From: a virus | Reading direction: 5' to 3' (one strand) | DNA: 64,000 nt | Virus record (IMG/VR): IMGVR_UViG_3300044797_000098 | Span: 342,471 to 406,470 of that record | Notes under the pieces: generated by a model | The model's input: the letters and a program-made list of their open reading frames with translations, nothing else | Told to the model about the DNA's origin: nothing | Databases searched by the model: none | Shown here: positions 16,582 to 24,064 of the stretch, piece after piece | How positions within the stretch are numbered: the first letter of the stretch is position 1 | Layout of the letters: every line of letters starts with the position of its first letter | Position numbers and translations under genes: made by a program

Positions 16582-18005
16582 AGTTGTGCCTTTATTCTAT
16601 TCAATACTGTTTCTTTTCCGAGCACGCCCATTACTTGGAATAGTTCAGGGCTTTGAGTTCGGCCGTATAGTGCCACACGAGTGCTTTGTCCAACATCGCG
16701 GATTGTTAGATTGTTTTGTGTTAGCCAATCATTCGTTGCTGTCCGAAGATTGGTTTCCGTCCAATCATTTACGGATTGTAGGAATGTATTGAATGCGGAT
16801 AGTTTCGTTTTGGCTTCCGGTGTTAGTATTTTTTCTACTGCGGATTGGTCAATGGAGATGTCGGAACGGAGAACTGGCTCTAACTCTACGCTGGCTTCCC
16901 GAAAATTTTTTGAACGCGTTCTGACGAGATTAGTTAGGGAAGCAAGACGATCGCGGGAAACATCAAGCCCCAATTCTGCAACGAACGGATGTAAGTGTTT
17001 TGCATACACATCGTCAGGCGTAAGCGTCGATGACTTTAAGTGTTCATAGTTAATGACACTGAATTTCTTGAAATCATATTTGCCGTCATTACGACCCACT
17101 GCTTCTAATGAAAACTTTTCGATCAGTTCATCAATGCTAAATACCTCTTGGGACTTCCATCCCCATCCAAACCTTACAAGATAATTTAAAACTGCATTTG
17201 GAGTAAAACCTAATTGCCTAAATTCAGCAACGCTTACTGCACCATCGCGTTTCGAGAGCTTCCCGCCATTGCTATTTAATAATAATGGCAGATGACAATA
17301 TGTCGCACGATCAATTCCTAATGCCTCGTATAACATCAGTTGGCTGGGTAGATTTTTTAAATGGTCAGATCCCCTGATAATATGCGTTATATGATCTATA
17401 ACGCCGTCATCTATGGCGTTTGCGAAGTTGAAGAGAGGGATACCATTTTGTCTAAAAATTACGAAGTCAAAATTTTCCTTGTTTGGAATTGCTCGCTTAC
17501 CAAACGCTATATCATTAAATTCGATTACACCATCTGTTGGAGCTTTGAAACGAACAACATAATCTTTGCTTAATTGTTTCGTTATATTTCTACAAGTTCC
17601 GGGATACTTCCAAGGATTTTTAGGATTTTTCGCAAGCGCTTCTTCGCGTTGCTTATTTAGATCTTCCTCGGAACAATAGCATAAATAAGCTTTACCGCTT
17701 GCTATTAGTTCTTCTGCATACTTCTTGTATATTGGAAGGCGTTCCATTTGTGTATAAACACCAGCAGGCTTATTATTCGTTCCATAACCCATCGTTGGGA
17801 TTAGTCCGAGCCATTTAAGATCTTCAAGTATTTTATCTGCGCCACCTTCAACAACACGAGCCTGATCGGTATCTTCTATTCTTAATAGGAATTCGGCATT
17901 ATATTTTTTGCTGAATAACCAATTGAACAAAAAACTTTTTGCATTTCCGCAATGTAAGGTGCCACTGGGCGACGGAGCACATCTAACACGAAGATTATTT
18001 GACAT
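16578..18005 (-). CDS. gltX: Glutamyl-tRNA synthetase, 475 aa
   Basis: Class I synthetase that joins glutamate to tRNA-Glu. The full-length plan is visible: the HIGH-equivalent APSPSGTLHCGNAKSFLFNW at the N-terminus, the GluRS signature LLRIEDTDQAR, the IIRGSDHLKNLPSQLMLYEALG block, the KMSKS-equivalent KLSKRDG near residue 245, and an all-helical C-terminal anticodon-binding domain ending in NRIKAQL. Length matches bacterial GluRS (about 470). Its start overlaps the ribbon-helix-helix gene by 11 bp. A complete GluRS in a phage is unusual; it could replace a host enzyme that is inactivated, or charge a phage RNA. Confidence 0.92.
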   Translation of the reverse strand: MSNNLRVRCAPSPSGTLHCGNAKSFLFNWLFSKKYNAEFLLRIEDTDQARVVEGGADKILEDLKWLGLIPTMGYGTNNKPAGVYTQMERLPIYKKYAEELIASGKAYLCYCSEEDLNKQREEALAKNPKNPWKYPGTCRNITKQLSKDYVVRFKAPTDGVIEFNDIAFGKRAIPNKENFDFVIFRQNGIPLFNFANAIDDGVIDHITHIIRGSDHLKNLPSQLMLYEALGIDRATYCHLPLLLNSNGGKLSKRDGAVSVAEFRQLGFTPNAVLNYLVRFGWGWKSQEVFSIDELIEKFSLEAVGRNDGKYDFKKFSVINYEHLKSSTLTPDDVYAKHLHPFVAELGLDVSRDRLASLTNLVRTRSKNFREASVELEPVLRSDISIDQSAVEKILTPEAKTKLSAFNTFLQSVNDWTETNLRTATNDWLTQNNLTIRDVGQSTRVALYGRTQSPELFQVMGVLGKETVLNRIKAQL

Positions 18006-18192
18006 TTTTATTGTCCTTTTTATTATTGTTTTCTGTTGCTTTTTTGCATTGTGTTTCTAATATGGCACGAATATATTCTGCCTTCGTGATATACTTGTTG
18101 GTCTTTTTGAGATACAAAAAAAACGCTTCGTCAATCATCTTCATTAGTTCAGGGGTTAGCCGAAGAACTAATTGTTTAGTCTTTTTTTTCAT
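17995..18192 (-). CDS. Ribbon-helix-helix (CopG/Arc-like) DNA-binding protein, 65 aa
   Basis: TKQLVLRLTPELMKMIDEAF is a typical RHH beta strand plus helix 1, followed by ITKAEYIRAILET (helix 2) and a Lys/Asn-rich tail. Such dimers bind short inverted repeats. A GCATAC-TT-GTATGC repeat sits 22 bp upstream of the start. Its coding end overlaps gltX, so it may autoregulate the gltX operon. Confidence 0.75.
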   Translation of the reverse strand: MKKKTKQLVLRLTPELMKMIDEAFFLYLKKTNKYITKAEYIRAILETQCKKATENNNKKDNKNVK

Positions 18193-18213
18193 TTTTTACC
18201 TACTAATGATATA

Positions 18214-18227
18214 GCATACTTGTATGC
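18214..18227. promoter_or_regulatory. Inverted repeat, candidate RHH operator
   Basis: GCATAC-TT-GTATGC lies 22 bp upstream of the RHH gene and between it and the divergent GIY-YIG gene. It shares the GCATA-N4-TATGC core with 15217-15234. Confidence 0.5.
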
Positions 18228-18265
18228 AGTGCAATGCATAGTTTTATTTGTGAAAAGGATTTTCG

Positions 18266-19075
18266 ATGAGCCATTATGTATATATATTGCAAAATAAAAT
18301 TAACTTGAAGATTTATGTCGGATATTCCGCAAATCCAAAAATAAGATGGAATAGTCATAAAAACACCGCGAATAACCCAAAACATAAAAATCATCACGAA
18401 CTAATATATAATGCAATACGCAAACACGGTTGGGAAAATTTTGACAAACAAATTATTGAAGAATGGGAAACTAAAAAAGAAGCGCTAGAAGCAGAGATGT
18501 TTTGGATAGAATTTTTTCGAACCAATATTCATATTTATGGAAAAGAATATGGGTATAATCTTGGCCCAGGTGGAACTGGCGGTCGCGTAAAAGGTGGAAA
18601 ACTTTCTATTGAACATAGGCGCAAATTAAGTGAAGCGCATAAAGGAAGAACCGCGTGGAATAAAGGGAAACCGTCCCCACTAAAAGGTCGAAAAAGAACA
18701 ACACCGCTTACTGAAAATGAAAAACAAAACCTTGCAAGACTTGCTGATTTTCATAGAGGTAGAAAACATTCACCAGAACGAATAGAAAAATCAAGACAAT
18801 CACGCTTAGGAAAGAAAACAAAACCACATACGGAAGAACATAAGCGCAAAATAAGTGAGGCTCAAAAAGGAAAAAAGAAACCAAAACACATATTTTCAGA
18901 AATAATTGAAAAACAAATTGTTCAAGAATATAAATCTGGTAAATCTATAAATAAATTAAAAATTGAATATAAATGTAGTTGGACTGCAATCAAATCAATA
19001 TTACTTATGTATATAGCGGAAAACGATATAAGAAAAGATGATGGTAAAAAAACGAGAAAAATTATTCGAAAATAA
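18266..19075 (+). CDS. GIY-YIG homing endonuclease with NUMOD3 repeats, 269 aa (probably 3'-frameshifted)
   Basis: The N-terminal catalytic domain shows HYVYILQN-(x)n-IYVGYSANPKIRWNSH, HGWENFDKQII and EAEMFWIEFF. Three NUMOD3-type DNA-binding modules follow (LSIEHRRKLSEAHKGR, HSPERIEKSRQSRLGKK, TEEHKRKISEAQKGK), then a first HTH module (VQEYKSGKSINKLKIEYKCSW). The frame ends shortly after a seven-A run at 19045-19051, while the overlapping frame at 19038 continues with the same kind of HTH modules. A single indel in that run would give one protein. Confidence 0.85.
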   Translation: MSHYVYILQNKINLKIYVGYSANPKIRWNSHKNTANNPKHKNHHELIYNAIRKHGWENFDKQIIEEWETKKEALEAEMFWIEFFRTNIHIYGKEYGYNLGPGGTGGRVKGGKLSIEHRRKLSEAHKGRTAWNKGKPSPLKGRKRTTPLTENEKQNLARLADFHRGRKHSPERIEKSRQSRLGKKTKPHTEEHKRKISEAQKGKKKPKHIFSEIIEKQIVQEYKSGKSINKLKIEYKCSWTAIKSILLMYIAENDIRKDDGKKTRKIIRK

Positions 19076-19418
19076 CTCAACCATTGAGCAAAAAATAATA
19101 AACGATTATCTTTCTGGAAAGAGCATAAACTATATATCAAAAATATATAAATGTTCTTGGAATGTTGTAAATAGAATAATAAAAGACGCAATAAATAATA
19201 ATCTAATTATTTATAAAAAAATACGAGGCGGGGCACAGTCTAAATTGACTGAACATGATGTGTATCAAATACTAATTGAATATAATTCAACCGAAATATC
19301 ACAAGAAAAACTTGCTAAAAAATATAATATTGAAAGAAGCACTGTAAGAAATATAGTAAATGGAAAAACATGGAAAGATATTTATCTCAAATATGTTAGT
19401 GCCACCAAGACAACCTAA
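19038..19418 (+). CDS. HTH-repeat C-terminal part of the GIY-YIG gene (frameshifted)
   Basis: Two more HTH modules of the same type as the end of the upstream frame: INDYLSGKSINYISKIYKCSW and LIEYNSTEISQEKLAKKYNIERSTVRNIVNGKTWKDI. The 38-bp overlap across an A7 run strongly suggests that this and the preceding frame were one gene. If expressed alone it would be a DNA-binding fragment. Confidence 0.7.
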   Translation: MMVKKREKLFENNSTIEQKIINDYLSGKSINYISKIYKCSWNVVNRIIKDAINNNLIIYKKIRGGAQSKLTEHDVYQILIEYNSTEISQEKLAKKYNIERSTVRNIVNGKTWKDIYLKYVSATKTT

Positions 19419-19440
19419 TCATTCCACCGCACCCCGTCAA
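19412..19440 (-). promoter_or_regulatory. Sigma70-type promoter facing the homing gene
   Basis: Minus strand -35 TTGACG (19435-19440), 17-bp spacer, -10 TAGGTT (19412-19417). It points into the antisense side of the GIY-YIG gene; the next minus-strand genes are RHH and gltX, 1.2 kb away. Confidence 0.6.
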
Positions 19441-19442
19441 GC

Positions 19443-19655
19443 CTAACCGTTTTCTTTTCTGCCAGCCCAAACATATTGTCCCAGTAAAAACAAAACAGTC
19501 ATTACAATTCCAGCGGGAAAACCAAACATAAATAACACTTCATTTATATCATGTGATGAATAGCACATACATAATATGAATAGCACGCCTAATCCAACGA
19601 TAGAACTTAAAATTAAACTGCTGTCTCTAATAACTTTTCGTTGTTCGTTATTCAT
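19443..19655 (-). CDS. Two-span membrane protein, 70 aa
   Basis: Hydrophobic spans at residues 12-32 (SLILSSIVGLGVLFILCMC) and 41-62 (FMFGFPAGIVMTVLFLLGQYV) separated by a short loop. The start overlaps the end of the 22-aa frame at 19648. Function unknown. Confidence 0.65.
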   Translation of the reverse strand: MNNEQRKVIRDSSLILSSIVGLGVLFILCMCYSSHDINEVLFMFGFPAGIVMTVLFLLGQYVWAGRKENG

Positions 19656-19716
19656 TGTTCTTCATCCATTCTCTACCAACAACCTTCCACCAACGAACGC
19701 GAATGTTATTACTCAT
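19648..19716 (-). pseudogene. 22-aa remnant of the 19946-family
   Basis: MSNNIRVRWWKVVGREWMKNNE resembles the C-terminal part of the gene at 19946 (YNVSWGKVVGGEWVKSE). It has its own ATG overlapping the upstream stop (TAATG). I read it as the truncated remains of a third paralog. Confidence 0.45.
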
Positions 19717-19949
19717 TATGCTTTTCTCCAATCATAACTTTGATCTGGTAATCTCGTGTATTTTACCTTATTCCAATAACCTAACATATTAGGGTTATCA
19801 ATCTCCCACTCCTCAATTGAGACAATTCTATCACCATTATTCAGTAGATGCTTATCTCCTGCTTGTTTTGCATCATCAAGTGATTGATGAACACTAAGCA
19901 TGTCATCACATTCGCCATTGCCATGGAATAATATAAATACACTATTCAT
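19716..19949 (-). CDS. Small unknown protein, 77 aa (paralog pair)
   Basis: The start MNSVFILFHGNG is preferred because its ATG overlaps the upstream TGA. It shares MNS-F----GNG, SLD-A---GD--LL and V-I-EW-I with the gene at 19946, so the two are tandem duplicates. Function unknown. Confidence 0.7.
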   Translation of the reverse strand: MNSVFILFHGNGECDDMLSVHQSLDDAKQAGDKHLLNNGDRIVSIEEWEIDNPNMLGYWNKVKYTRLPDQSYDWRKA

Positions 19950-20197
19950 TTTGATATGATTTCTCCAAGTGTAAAAGATGGTTCTGATTTTACCCATTCT
20001 CCACCAACAACCTTCCCCCAACTCACATTATATCTCACCGCCCCAATATACCATTCAAAAATATTTACATATTTTGATTCCCATCCAGCCAACAATATTT
20101 CATCACCATATTTCATAGCCTCATCCAATGAATAAAAACAAGGCGTATTATTACCCATATAACCATTGCCCGGAACAACTTGAAAGATACTATTCAT
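19946..20197 (-). CDS. Small unknown protein, 83 aa (paralog pair)
   Basis: MNSIFQVVPGNG start, SLDEAMKYGDEILL, VNIFEWYIG, then NVSWGKVVGGEW. The pattern of a short N-terminal strand, a helix with a conserved GD and an EW strand is repeated in the neighbour at 19716. Confidence 0.7.
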   Translation of the reverse strand: MNSIFQVVPGNGYMGNNTPCFYSLDEAMKYGDEILLAGWESKYVNIFEWYIGAVRYNVSWGKVVGGEWVKSEPSFTLGEIISK

Positions 20198-20366
20198 TTT
20201 TCATCTCATCCTTTACCCATTCAATCAATTCTATAATAAAATTACACTTACCATTATTCTCGTGATCGTAATCTGACATTGAGGTAATATAAGGATCGCC
20301 AGCGTTTTGAATTGAACGAAGTTCTTCTTGTAAATGTTCAAGTAATTTTTGCTGGAATGTTATCAT
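20190..20366 (-). CDS. Small unknown protein, 58 aa
   Basis: MITFQQKLLEHLQEELRSIQ, then a short acidic loop with DYDHENNGKCNF and a C-terminal helix. The ATG overlaps the stop of the array pseudogene and the stop overlaps the next ATG, as expected of a coupled gene. Confidence 0.65.
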   Translation of the reverse strand: MITFQQKLLEHLQEELRSIQNAGDPYITSMSDYDHENNGKCNFIIELIEWVKDEMKNE

Positions 20367-20628
20367 TGTAATATCAATAACTCATTATGTCTTTCACAAA
20401 CTGCCATCGCTTCTTCTTTTGTGTCAAACTTACAATCATCTGGCGTGCTATTGCCAAAAATAGTAATATCACTTGTACGAAGATTTTTGGTCAGAAAACG
20501 AATATTACCATTATTGACAATATATTATAATATAATTCATTTTTTACGGAAGCAACGGAATACTTATATGGCACAAACCAAGTTTCATTCCATTTATGTT
20601 GATGCTTACCTCCATATACCCATTCCAT
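20363..20628 (-). pseudogene. Frameshifted eleventh copy of the LLILQ array
   Basis: The first half reads MEWVYGGKHQHKWNETWF in one frame and stops early. The second half, in another frame, gives IRFLTKNLRTSDITIFG and the family ending FDTKEEAMAVCERHNELLILQ. One indel near 20515-20525 would restore a product of normal length (about 88 aa). Either a decayed copy or an assembly error. Confidence 0.75.
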
Positions 20629-20636
20629 AATAAATC

Positions 20637-20930
20637 CTATTGCAAAACCAGTCGTTGATTATATCTTTCACAAGCTACCATTGCTTTTTCTTTTGTGGCA
20701 AACTTATGATCTGGTCGAAGACCATTGTTATTTAGTAATGTTGTAGATACTGAACTTTTATTTAGCCAATGTATTTCGATATCGTCGATATGATTTTGAC
20801 AAACCATAGTGCACCACCAACCGTTATTTTCTACACCTTGATACATCACACTGTAAGTATAGGATCCTTCGCGAGCAACAAAATAATGCAAATAACAATT
20901 ATTCTCTTTTGCTATTGACCATTCTAACAT
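20637..20930 (-). CDS. LLILQ-array protein, copy 10, 97 aa
   Basis: MLEWSIAKEN start; the middle is rich in Tyr, Trp and His; ends HKFATKEKAMVACERYNQRLVLQ. The tail deviates from the consensus (YNQRLVLQ instead of HYRLLILQ), so this is one of the more diverged copies. Confidence 0.8.
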   Translation of the reverse strand: MLEWSIAKENNCYLHYFVAREGSYTYSVMYQGVENNGWWCTMVCQNHIDDIEIHWLNKSSVSTTLLNNNGLRPDHKFATKEKAMVACERYNQRLVLQ

Positions 20931-20939
20931 ATCATCTCC

Positions 20940-21221
20940 TTATTGTAATATCAATAACTCATAATGTCTTTCACAAACGGCTTTTGCTTCTTCTGGCATC
21001 TTGAAAAAACAATCATCTGGCAAACTATCAACCCTACTTGTAATACAATGCATATGAAGTCTGTTTGACACATATCCGCCCAAACTTTTTGGCGGAGTAT
21101 AAACTATATACCACCCACTTTTACTATATTGTAAATACACAATGTCATACCATCCACGATCTGTATTTGATATGTATCGGTCATCACCACTCAATGCATC
21201 ACTATCATTTTCCCATTCCAT
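20940..21221 (-). CDS. LLILQ-array protein, copy 9, 93 aa
   Basis: MEWENDSDAL start, a WYIVYTPPKSLGGYVSNRL strand region shared in outline with several copies, and the ending KMPEEAKAVCERHYELLILQ. Confidence 0.8.
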   Translation of the reverse strand: MEWENDSDALSGDDRYISNTDRGWYDIVYLQYSKSGWYIVYTPPKSLGGYVSNRLHMHCITSRVDSLPDDCFFKMPEEAKAVCERHYELLILQ

Positions 21222-21229
21222 AATAAATC

Positions 21230-21517
21230 CTATTGAAGAATAAGCAGTCTATAATGTCTTTCACAAACTGCCATTGCTTCTTCTTTTGTAGCAAACTTAT
21301 GTTCTTCTTGAATACCAGTGTTAGTATGTAAATCCGTTTTTATACTCTTTGTTATGTATAAACCGATCTTAGTGGAATTATAATCTGAAAAGAAAATAGA
21401 ACACCAGCAATCTACACCTACGATATTTTTGCGAAACAAAATAACCTTATAAGATATATCACCTATATGTGATATATAATCATCTGGATGTCGAGTTCCC
21501 TGTTTTATCCAGTTCAT
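21230..21517 (-). CDS. LLILQ-array protein, copy 8, 95 aa
   Basis: MNWIKQGTRH start, YKVILFRKN and CWCSIFFSD strands, and the ending FATKEEAMAVCERHYRLLILQ, which is close to the array consensus. Confidence 0.8.
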   Translation of the reverse strand: MNWIKQGTRHPDDYISHIGDISYKVILFRKNIVGVDCWCSIFFSDYNSTKIGLYITKSIKTDLHTNTGIQEEHKFATKEEAMAVCERHYRLLILQ

Positions 21518-21789
21518 TGTAAAATCAATAACCTATAATGTCTTTCGGCGATTGCCATTGCTTCTTCTTTTGTCGCAAAAATAAGTCCAACTGAATTTGC
21601 TTGAATGGTATTTGTTCTTCTGGCTTTTAGATTTTTAGATATAAATTTACCCATACTTCGAGGCGAATTAGTATGATATCTTATTACCCAGCCGTTATAG
21701 GTTCTTCCGTGAAATTCTACATCGTAGCAATGAAAATTATCAACTGTTAGACACCAATGATCGAAGGTAGAAAACTGTTCCCAATTCAT
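21514..21789 (-). CDS. LLILQ-array protein, copy 7, 91 aa
   Basis: The start MNWEQFSTFD is taken because it overlaps the upstream TGA and aligns with the other copies; an earlier in-frame start lies inside the neighbour. Ends FATKEEAMAIAERHYRLLILQ, with Cys replaced by Ala. Confidence 0.8.
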   Translation of the reverse strand: MNWEQFSTFDHWCLTVDNFHCYDVEFHGRTYNGWVIRYHTNSPRSMGKFISKNLKARRTNTIQANSVGLIFATKEEAMAIAERHYRLLILQ

Positions 21790-22052
21790 TGTAAAATCAA
21801 TAATTTGTGATGGCGTTCGCATATCTCTTGCGCTTCTTCTTTCGTGGCGAACTCACAATTAGATTGTAGTCCTTGTGCTTCTGCTATTCCATAACCGCAT
21901 TCTATGTTAAGATTATTAGATAGGAAGCCACCAAGCATATCTGGTGGATTATATGATGAACACCACTTGCCATAATAACTGATCACACAATAATCATTTC
22001 CATCATCAAGATGAGCTTCCCAATAACCTATATCAGTTTCTAACCAATTCAT
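21786..22052 (-). CDS. LLILQ-array protein, copy 6, 88 aa
   Basis: MNWLETDIGY start, YNPPDMLGGFLSNNLNIE segment shared with copies 2 and 9, and the ending FATKEEAQEICERHHKLLILQ. Confidence 0.8.
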   Translation of the reverse strand: MNWLETDIGYWEAHLDDGNDYCVISYYGKWCSSYNPPDMLGGFLSNNLNIECGYGIAEAQGLQSNCEFATKEEAQEICERHHKLLILQ

Positions 22053-22062
22053 TTTATAAACC

Positions 22063-22326
22063 TTATTGTAAAATCAATAATTTGTAATGTCTTTCAGCAG
22101 CGCTGATTGCTTCTTCTTTCGTATGAAACTTATGTTCATCCAAAAAATGACCATAATTTGTGCTCAATGGCTTTGAGTTTTTGTCAAGCCAGTTTATTGG
22201 TAATCCGTTTCCATCTGAATATAAAACGCTCCAAGTCATATTTGATTGTAAGTAAATTACATTATATCTGTAATCACTTCCTATTGCAAGAAACTCTTTG
22301 CTTTCTATTTGTTTCCATTCTAACAT
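22063..22326 (-). CDS. LLILQ-array protein, copy 5, 87 aa
   Basis: MLEWKQIESK start, Y-VIYLQ and WSVLYSDGN strands, and the ending FHTKEEAISAAERHYKLLILQ. Confidence 0.8.
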   Translation of the reverse strand: MLEWKQIESKEFLAIGSDYRYNVIYLQSNMTWSVLYSDGNGLPINWLDKNSKPLSTNYGHFLDEHKFHTKEEAISAAERHYKLLILQ

Positions 22327-22577
22327 AGGATTAGTAATTTGTGATATCGCTCACAAACCTCCATTGCTTCTTCTTTTGTTTTGAATTGACATTCTGGTAA
22401 GTTTGTAATCATTCTTCTGTTTTCTTCCATTATATGTAAGTTTTTAGGTATCCATGCTCCACTTGGTTCTCTTCGTAAGGCTCCCCAACAACCTACAATA
22501 TATGAAGCACTATATCTATGTAAGCCATCTATATTAGCAGTTATAGTATAGGGTGATATAATCTTCCATTCCAACAT
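22320..22577 (-). CDS. LLILQ-array protein, copy 4, 85 aa
   Basis: MLEWKIISPY start, a WGALRREPSGAWIPKNLHI region, and the ending FKTKEEAMEVCERYHKLLILC. The last residue is Cys rather than Gln. Confidence 0.8.
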   Translation of the reverse strand: MLEWKIISPYTITANIDGLHRYSASYIVGCWGALRREPSGAWIPKNLHIMEENRRMITNLPECQFKTKEEAMEVCERYHKLLILC

Positions 22578-22584
22578 ATGAATC

Positions 22585-22866
22585 CTACTGCAAAATCAGT
22601 AATCTATAATGTCGTTCTACAACTATTATCGCTTCTTCTTTTGTAGCAAAAAGATGCTTCGATGATATCAAGCCATCATTATAATCCAAGTCTATCGCCA
22701 ATGAGTTTTTAGTTAACCATAATGATTTATTGAACCTATTTCCATCTGTAATATTTACACACCAACAATTCTCTTGTTTTGAAAATCCTACTAAATACCT
22801 TATATTACCTGCTTGCGCAATAATTTCGCCATATTTATTTGTTTCTATATTTCTCCATTTTAACAT
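22585..22866 (-). CDS. LLILQ-array protein, copy 3, 93 aa
   Basis: MLKWRNIETN start, CWCVNITDGNRF and LWLTKNSLAI segments, and the ending FATKEEAIIVVERHYRLLILQ. Confidence 0.8.
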   Translation of the reverse strand: MLKWRNIETNKYGEIIAQAGNIRYLVGFSKQENCWCVNITDGNRFNKSLWLTKNSLAIDLDYNDGLISSKHLFATKEEAIIVVERHYRLLILQ

Positions 22867-22875
22867 ATTATGAAC

Positions 22876-23142
22876 CTATTGCAACAATAATAATTTGTAA
22901 TGTCGCTCACAAACCTTCATGGCTTCTTCTTTTGTGGGAAACTTGCAATTATCTTTCAATTTATCGCCGTAATAAGATTCTATGCGAAGATTGCTTGATA
23001 GATAGCCAGCATACCTATTTAGATTTGGAGTATAATTAGCAACCCAGATATTATTTTTATCTTTCTCAAAAACTCTATAATTATGATCGATATCTGTGAA
23101 TGGATGAGCGTAAAAATATGTAGGCTTGGATTTCCATTCCAT
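22876..23142 (-). CDS. LLILQ-array protein, copy 2, 88 aa
   Basis: MEWKSKPTYF start, RYAGYLSSNLRIESYYGD segment nearly shared with copy 1, and the ending FPTKEEAMKVCERHYKLLLLQ. Confidence 0.8.
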   Translation of the reverse strand: MEWKSKPTYFYAHPFTDIDHNYRVFEKDKNNIWVANYTPNLNRYAGYLSSNLRIESYYGDKLKDNCKFPTKEEAMKVCERHYKLLLLQ

Positions 23143-23153
23143 GTGTTAGAATC

Positions 23154-23423
23154 CTATTGCAACAATAATAATTTGTAATGTCTCTCGCATATTGCGAACG
23201 CTTCTTCTTTTGTAGAAAATCGGCAATTTGTCGGCACACCATATCCATAATAACTTTCTAATTTCAACTTATTTGATAAGTATCTTCTTATTTTATTGTT
23301 CTCGGAATATTCTGAACTCCAAGGTATATTATTGCCGGATGCGTAAGATACCCGATAAAATCTGTTATCGATATATGCTATGAATATTTCGTCCCCATTG
23401 CCATATGGATCAAACTTCAACAT
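23154..23423 (-). CDS. LLILQ-array protein, copy 1 (promoter-proximal), 89 aa
   Basis: MLKFDPYGNG start, IRRYLSNKLKLESYYGYG segment, and the ending FSTKEEAFAICERHYKLLLLQ. First gene behind the promoter at 23498-23526, with a leader of about 70 nt. Confidence 0.8.
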   Translation of the reverse strand: MLKFDPYGNGDEIFIAYIDNRFYRVSYASGNNIPWSSEYSENNKIRRYLSNKLKLESYYGYGVPTNCRFSTKEEAFAICERHYKLLLLQ

Positions 23424-23497
23424 TGTATTAGAAACCTATACACTGTGCGGTGGGAAGACGGGCTTTCATAATTTTTACTGCGTCGGGGTTAGTAGTG

Positions 23498-23526
23498 AAT
23501 ATAAGGATGGGTGGGGCGGTTGTCAA
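23498..23526 (-). promoter_or_regulatory. Sigma70-type promoter for the LLILQ array
   Basis: Minus strand -35 TTGACA (23521-23526), a GC-rich 17-bp spacer, -10 TATATT (23498-23503). Confidence 0.75.
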
Positions 23527-23747
23527 GCATCCACGATAGAAAGTAATTTTTTGATTTCCTTGATTTCAAGGTTCGATGAACACACTTTGTTATAGAACGC
23601 GGTGAAACGATCTATTGTTGTGTTTTTGTAAAACTTGAATGGCTCCCAGCCAGTCAATCGAAGCACGAGACATTTACAATCTTGTGCTTCGGATCTATGT
23701 TCGATATATTGTCGAAGGCATTCGGAATATGAAGGCTTGATTTTCAT
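23523..23747 (-). CDS. Small unknown protein, 74 aa
   Basis: MKIKPSYSECLRQYIEHRSE start, helical, with two Cys near residue 23-25. Its ATG overlaps the TGA of the HARE-HTH gene, so the three genes to 25021 look like one operon. Confidence 0.65.
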   Translation of the reverse strand: MKIKPSYSECLRQYIEHRSEAQDCKCLVLRLTGWEPFKFYKNTTIDRFTAFYNKVCSSNLEIKEIKKLLSIVDA

Positions 23748-24049
23748 TTATTGAATTTAGGATATTTAGTAGGGTTTAGCCCATATGTTCCTCTATCATA
23801 AACTCCACCTTTGAAGGAACCATTAGTAATCAATACGCCCCCATATGAGGCAAAATCAGTATCAATTTTATCCAGATCTCCCCTAATGACTTGTAGAAGA
23901 CTTGCTTCTGGTGAAGCTGCCTTTTTTACGGCAGGCTTGTGGTTAGCATATCCTAACTGCTTCATGCGTTTCCATATATCATTATAGTTCAATGGCTGAT
24001 TGGCTCTAATCAAAACTTCAATAGCAAACTCTCTCATAGTGGTTATCAT
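23744..24049 (-). CDS. HARE-HTH (winged helix) protein, 101 aa
   Basis: MREFAIEVLIRANQPLNYNDIWKRMKQLGY is the opening helix pair of the HARE-HTH/HB1-ASXL-type winged helix, followed by a wing ending in GTYGLN. In known systems this fold reads DNA and is often attached to restriction nucleases or polymerase subunits. It lies 15 bp downstream of the NucS-like nuclease gene. The start could be MITTMREF or MREF. Confidence 0.7.
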   Translation of the reverse strand: MITTMREFAIEVLIRANQPLNYNDIWKRMKQLGYANHKPAVKKAASPEASLLQVIRGDLDKIDTDFASYGGVLITNGSFKGGVYDRGTYGLNPTKYPKFNK

Positions 24050-24064
24050 TTATTATTTTCCTTT

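Larger units (their letters stand above)
18240..19420 (+). mobile_element. Inserted GIY-YIG homing gene
   Basis: The insert lies on the opposite strand to everything around it, is more AT-rich, and separates a minus-strand promoter (19412-19440) from the minus-strand RHH-gltX genes that such a promoter would be expected to serve. The exact boundaries cannot be fixed without an uninserted relative. Confidence 0.5.
20363..23423 (-). repeat. Tandem array of 11 paralogous small genes
   Basis: Eleven consecutive genes of 80-100 codons share a start of the form M(L)(E/N/K)W and an ending (F-TKEEA--VCERHY-LLILQ), with very variable middles. The DNA encoding the last 25 residues is the most conserved part. 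Spacing is 4-bp overlap to about 10 bp, so the array is probably one operon from the promoter at 23498. Confidence 0.9.

Noticed and set aside
20363-23423. CRISPR array
   Set aside because: The repeated unit is about 290 bp and protein-coding; there are no short identical repeats with unique spacers.
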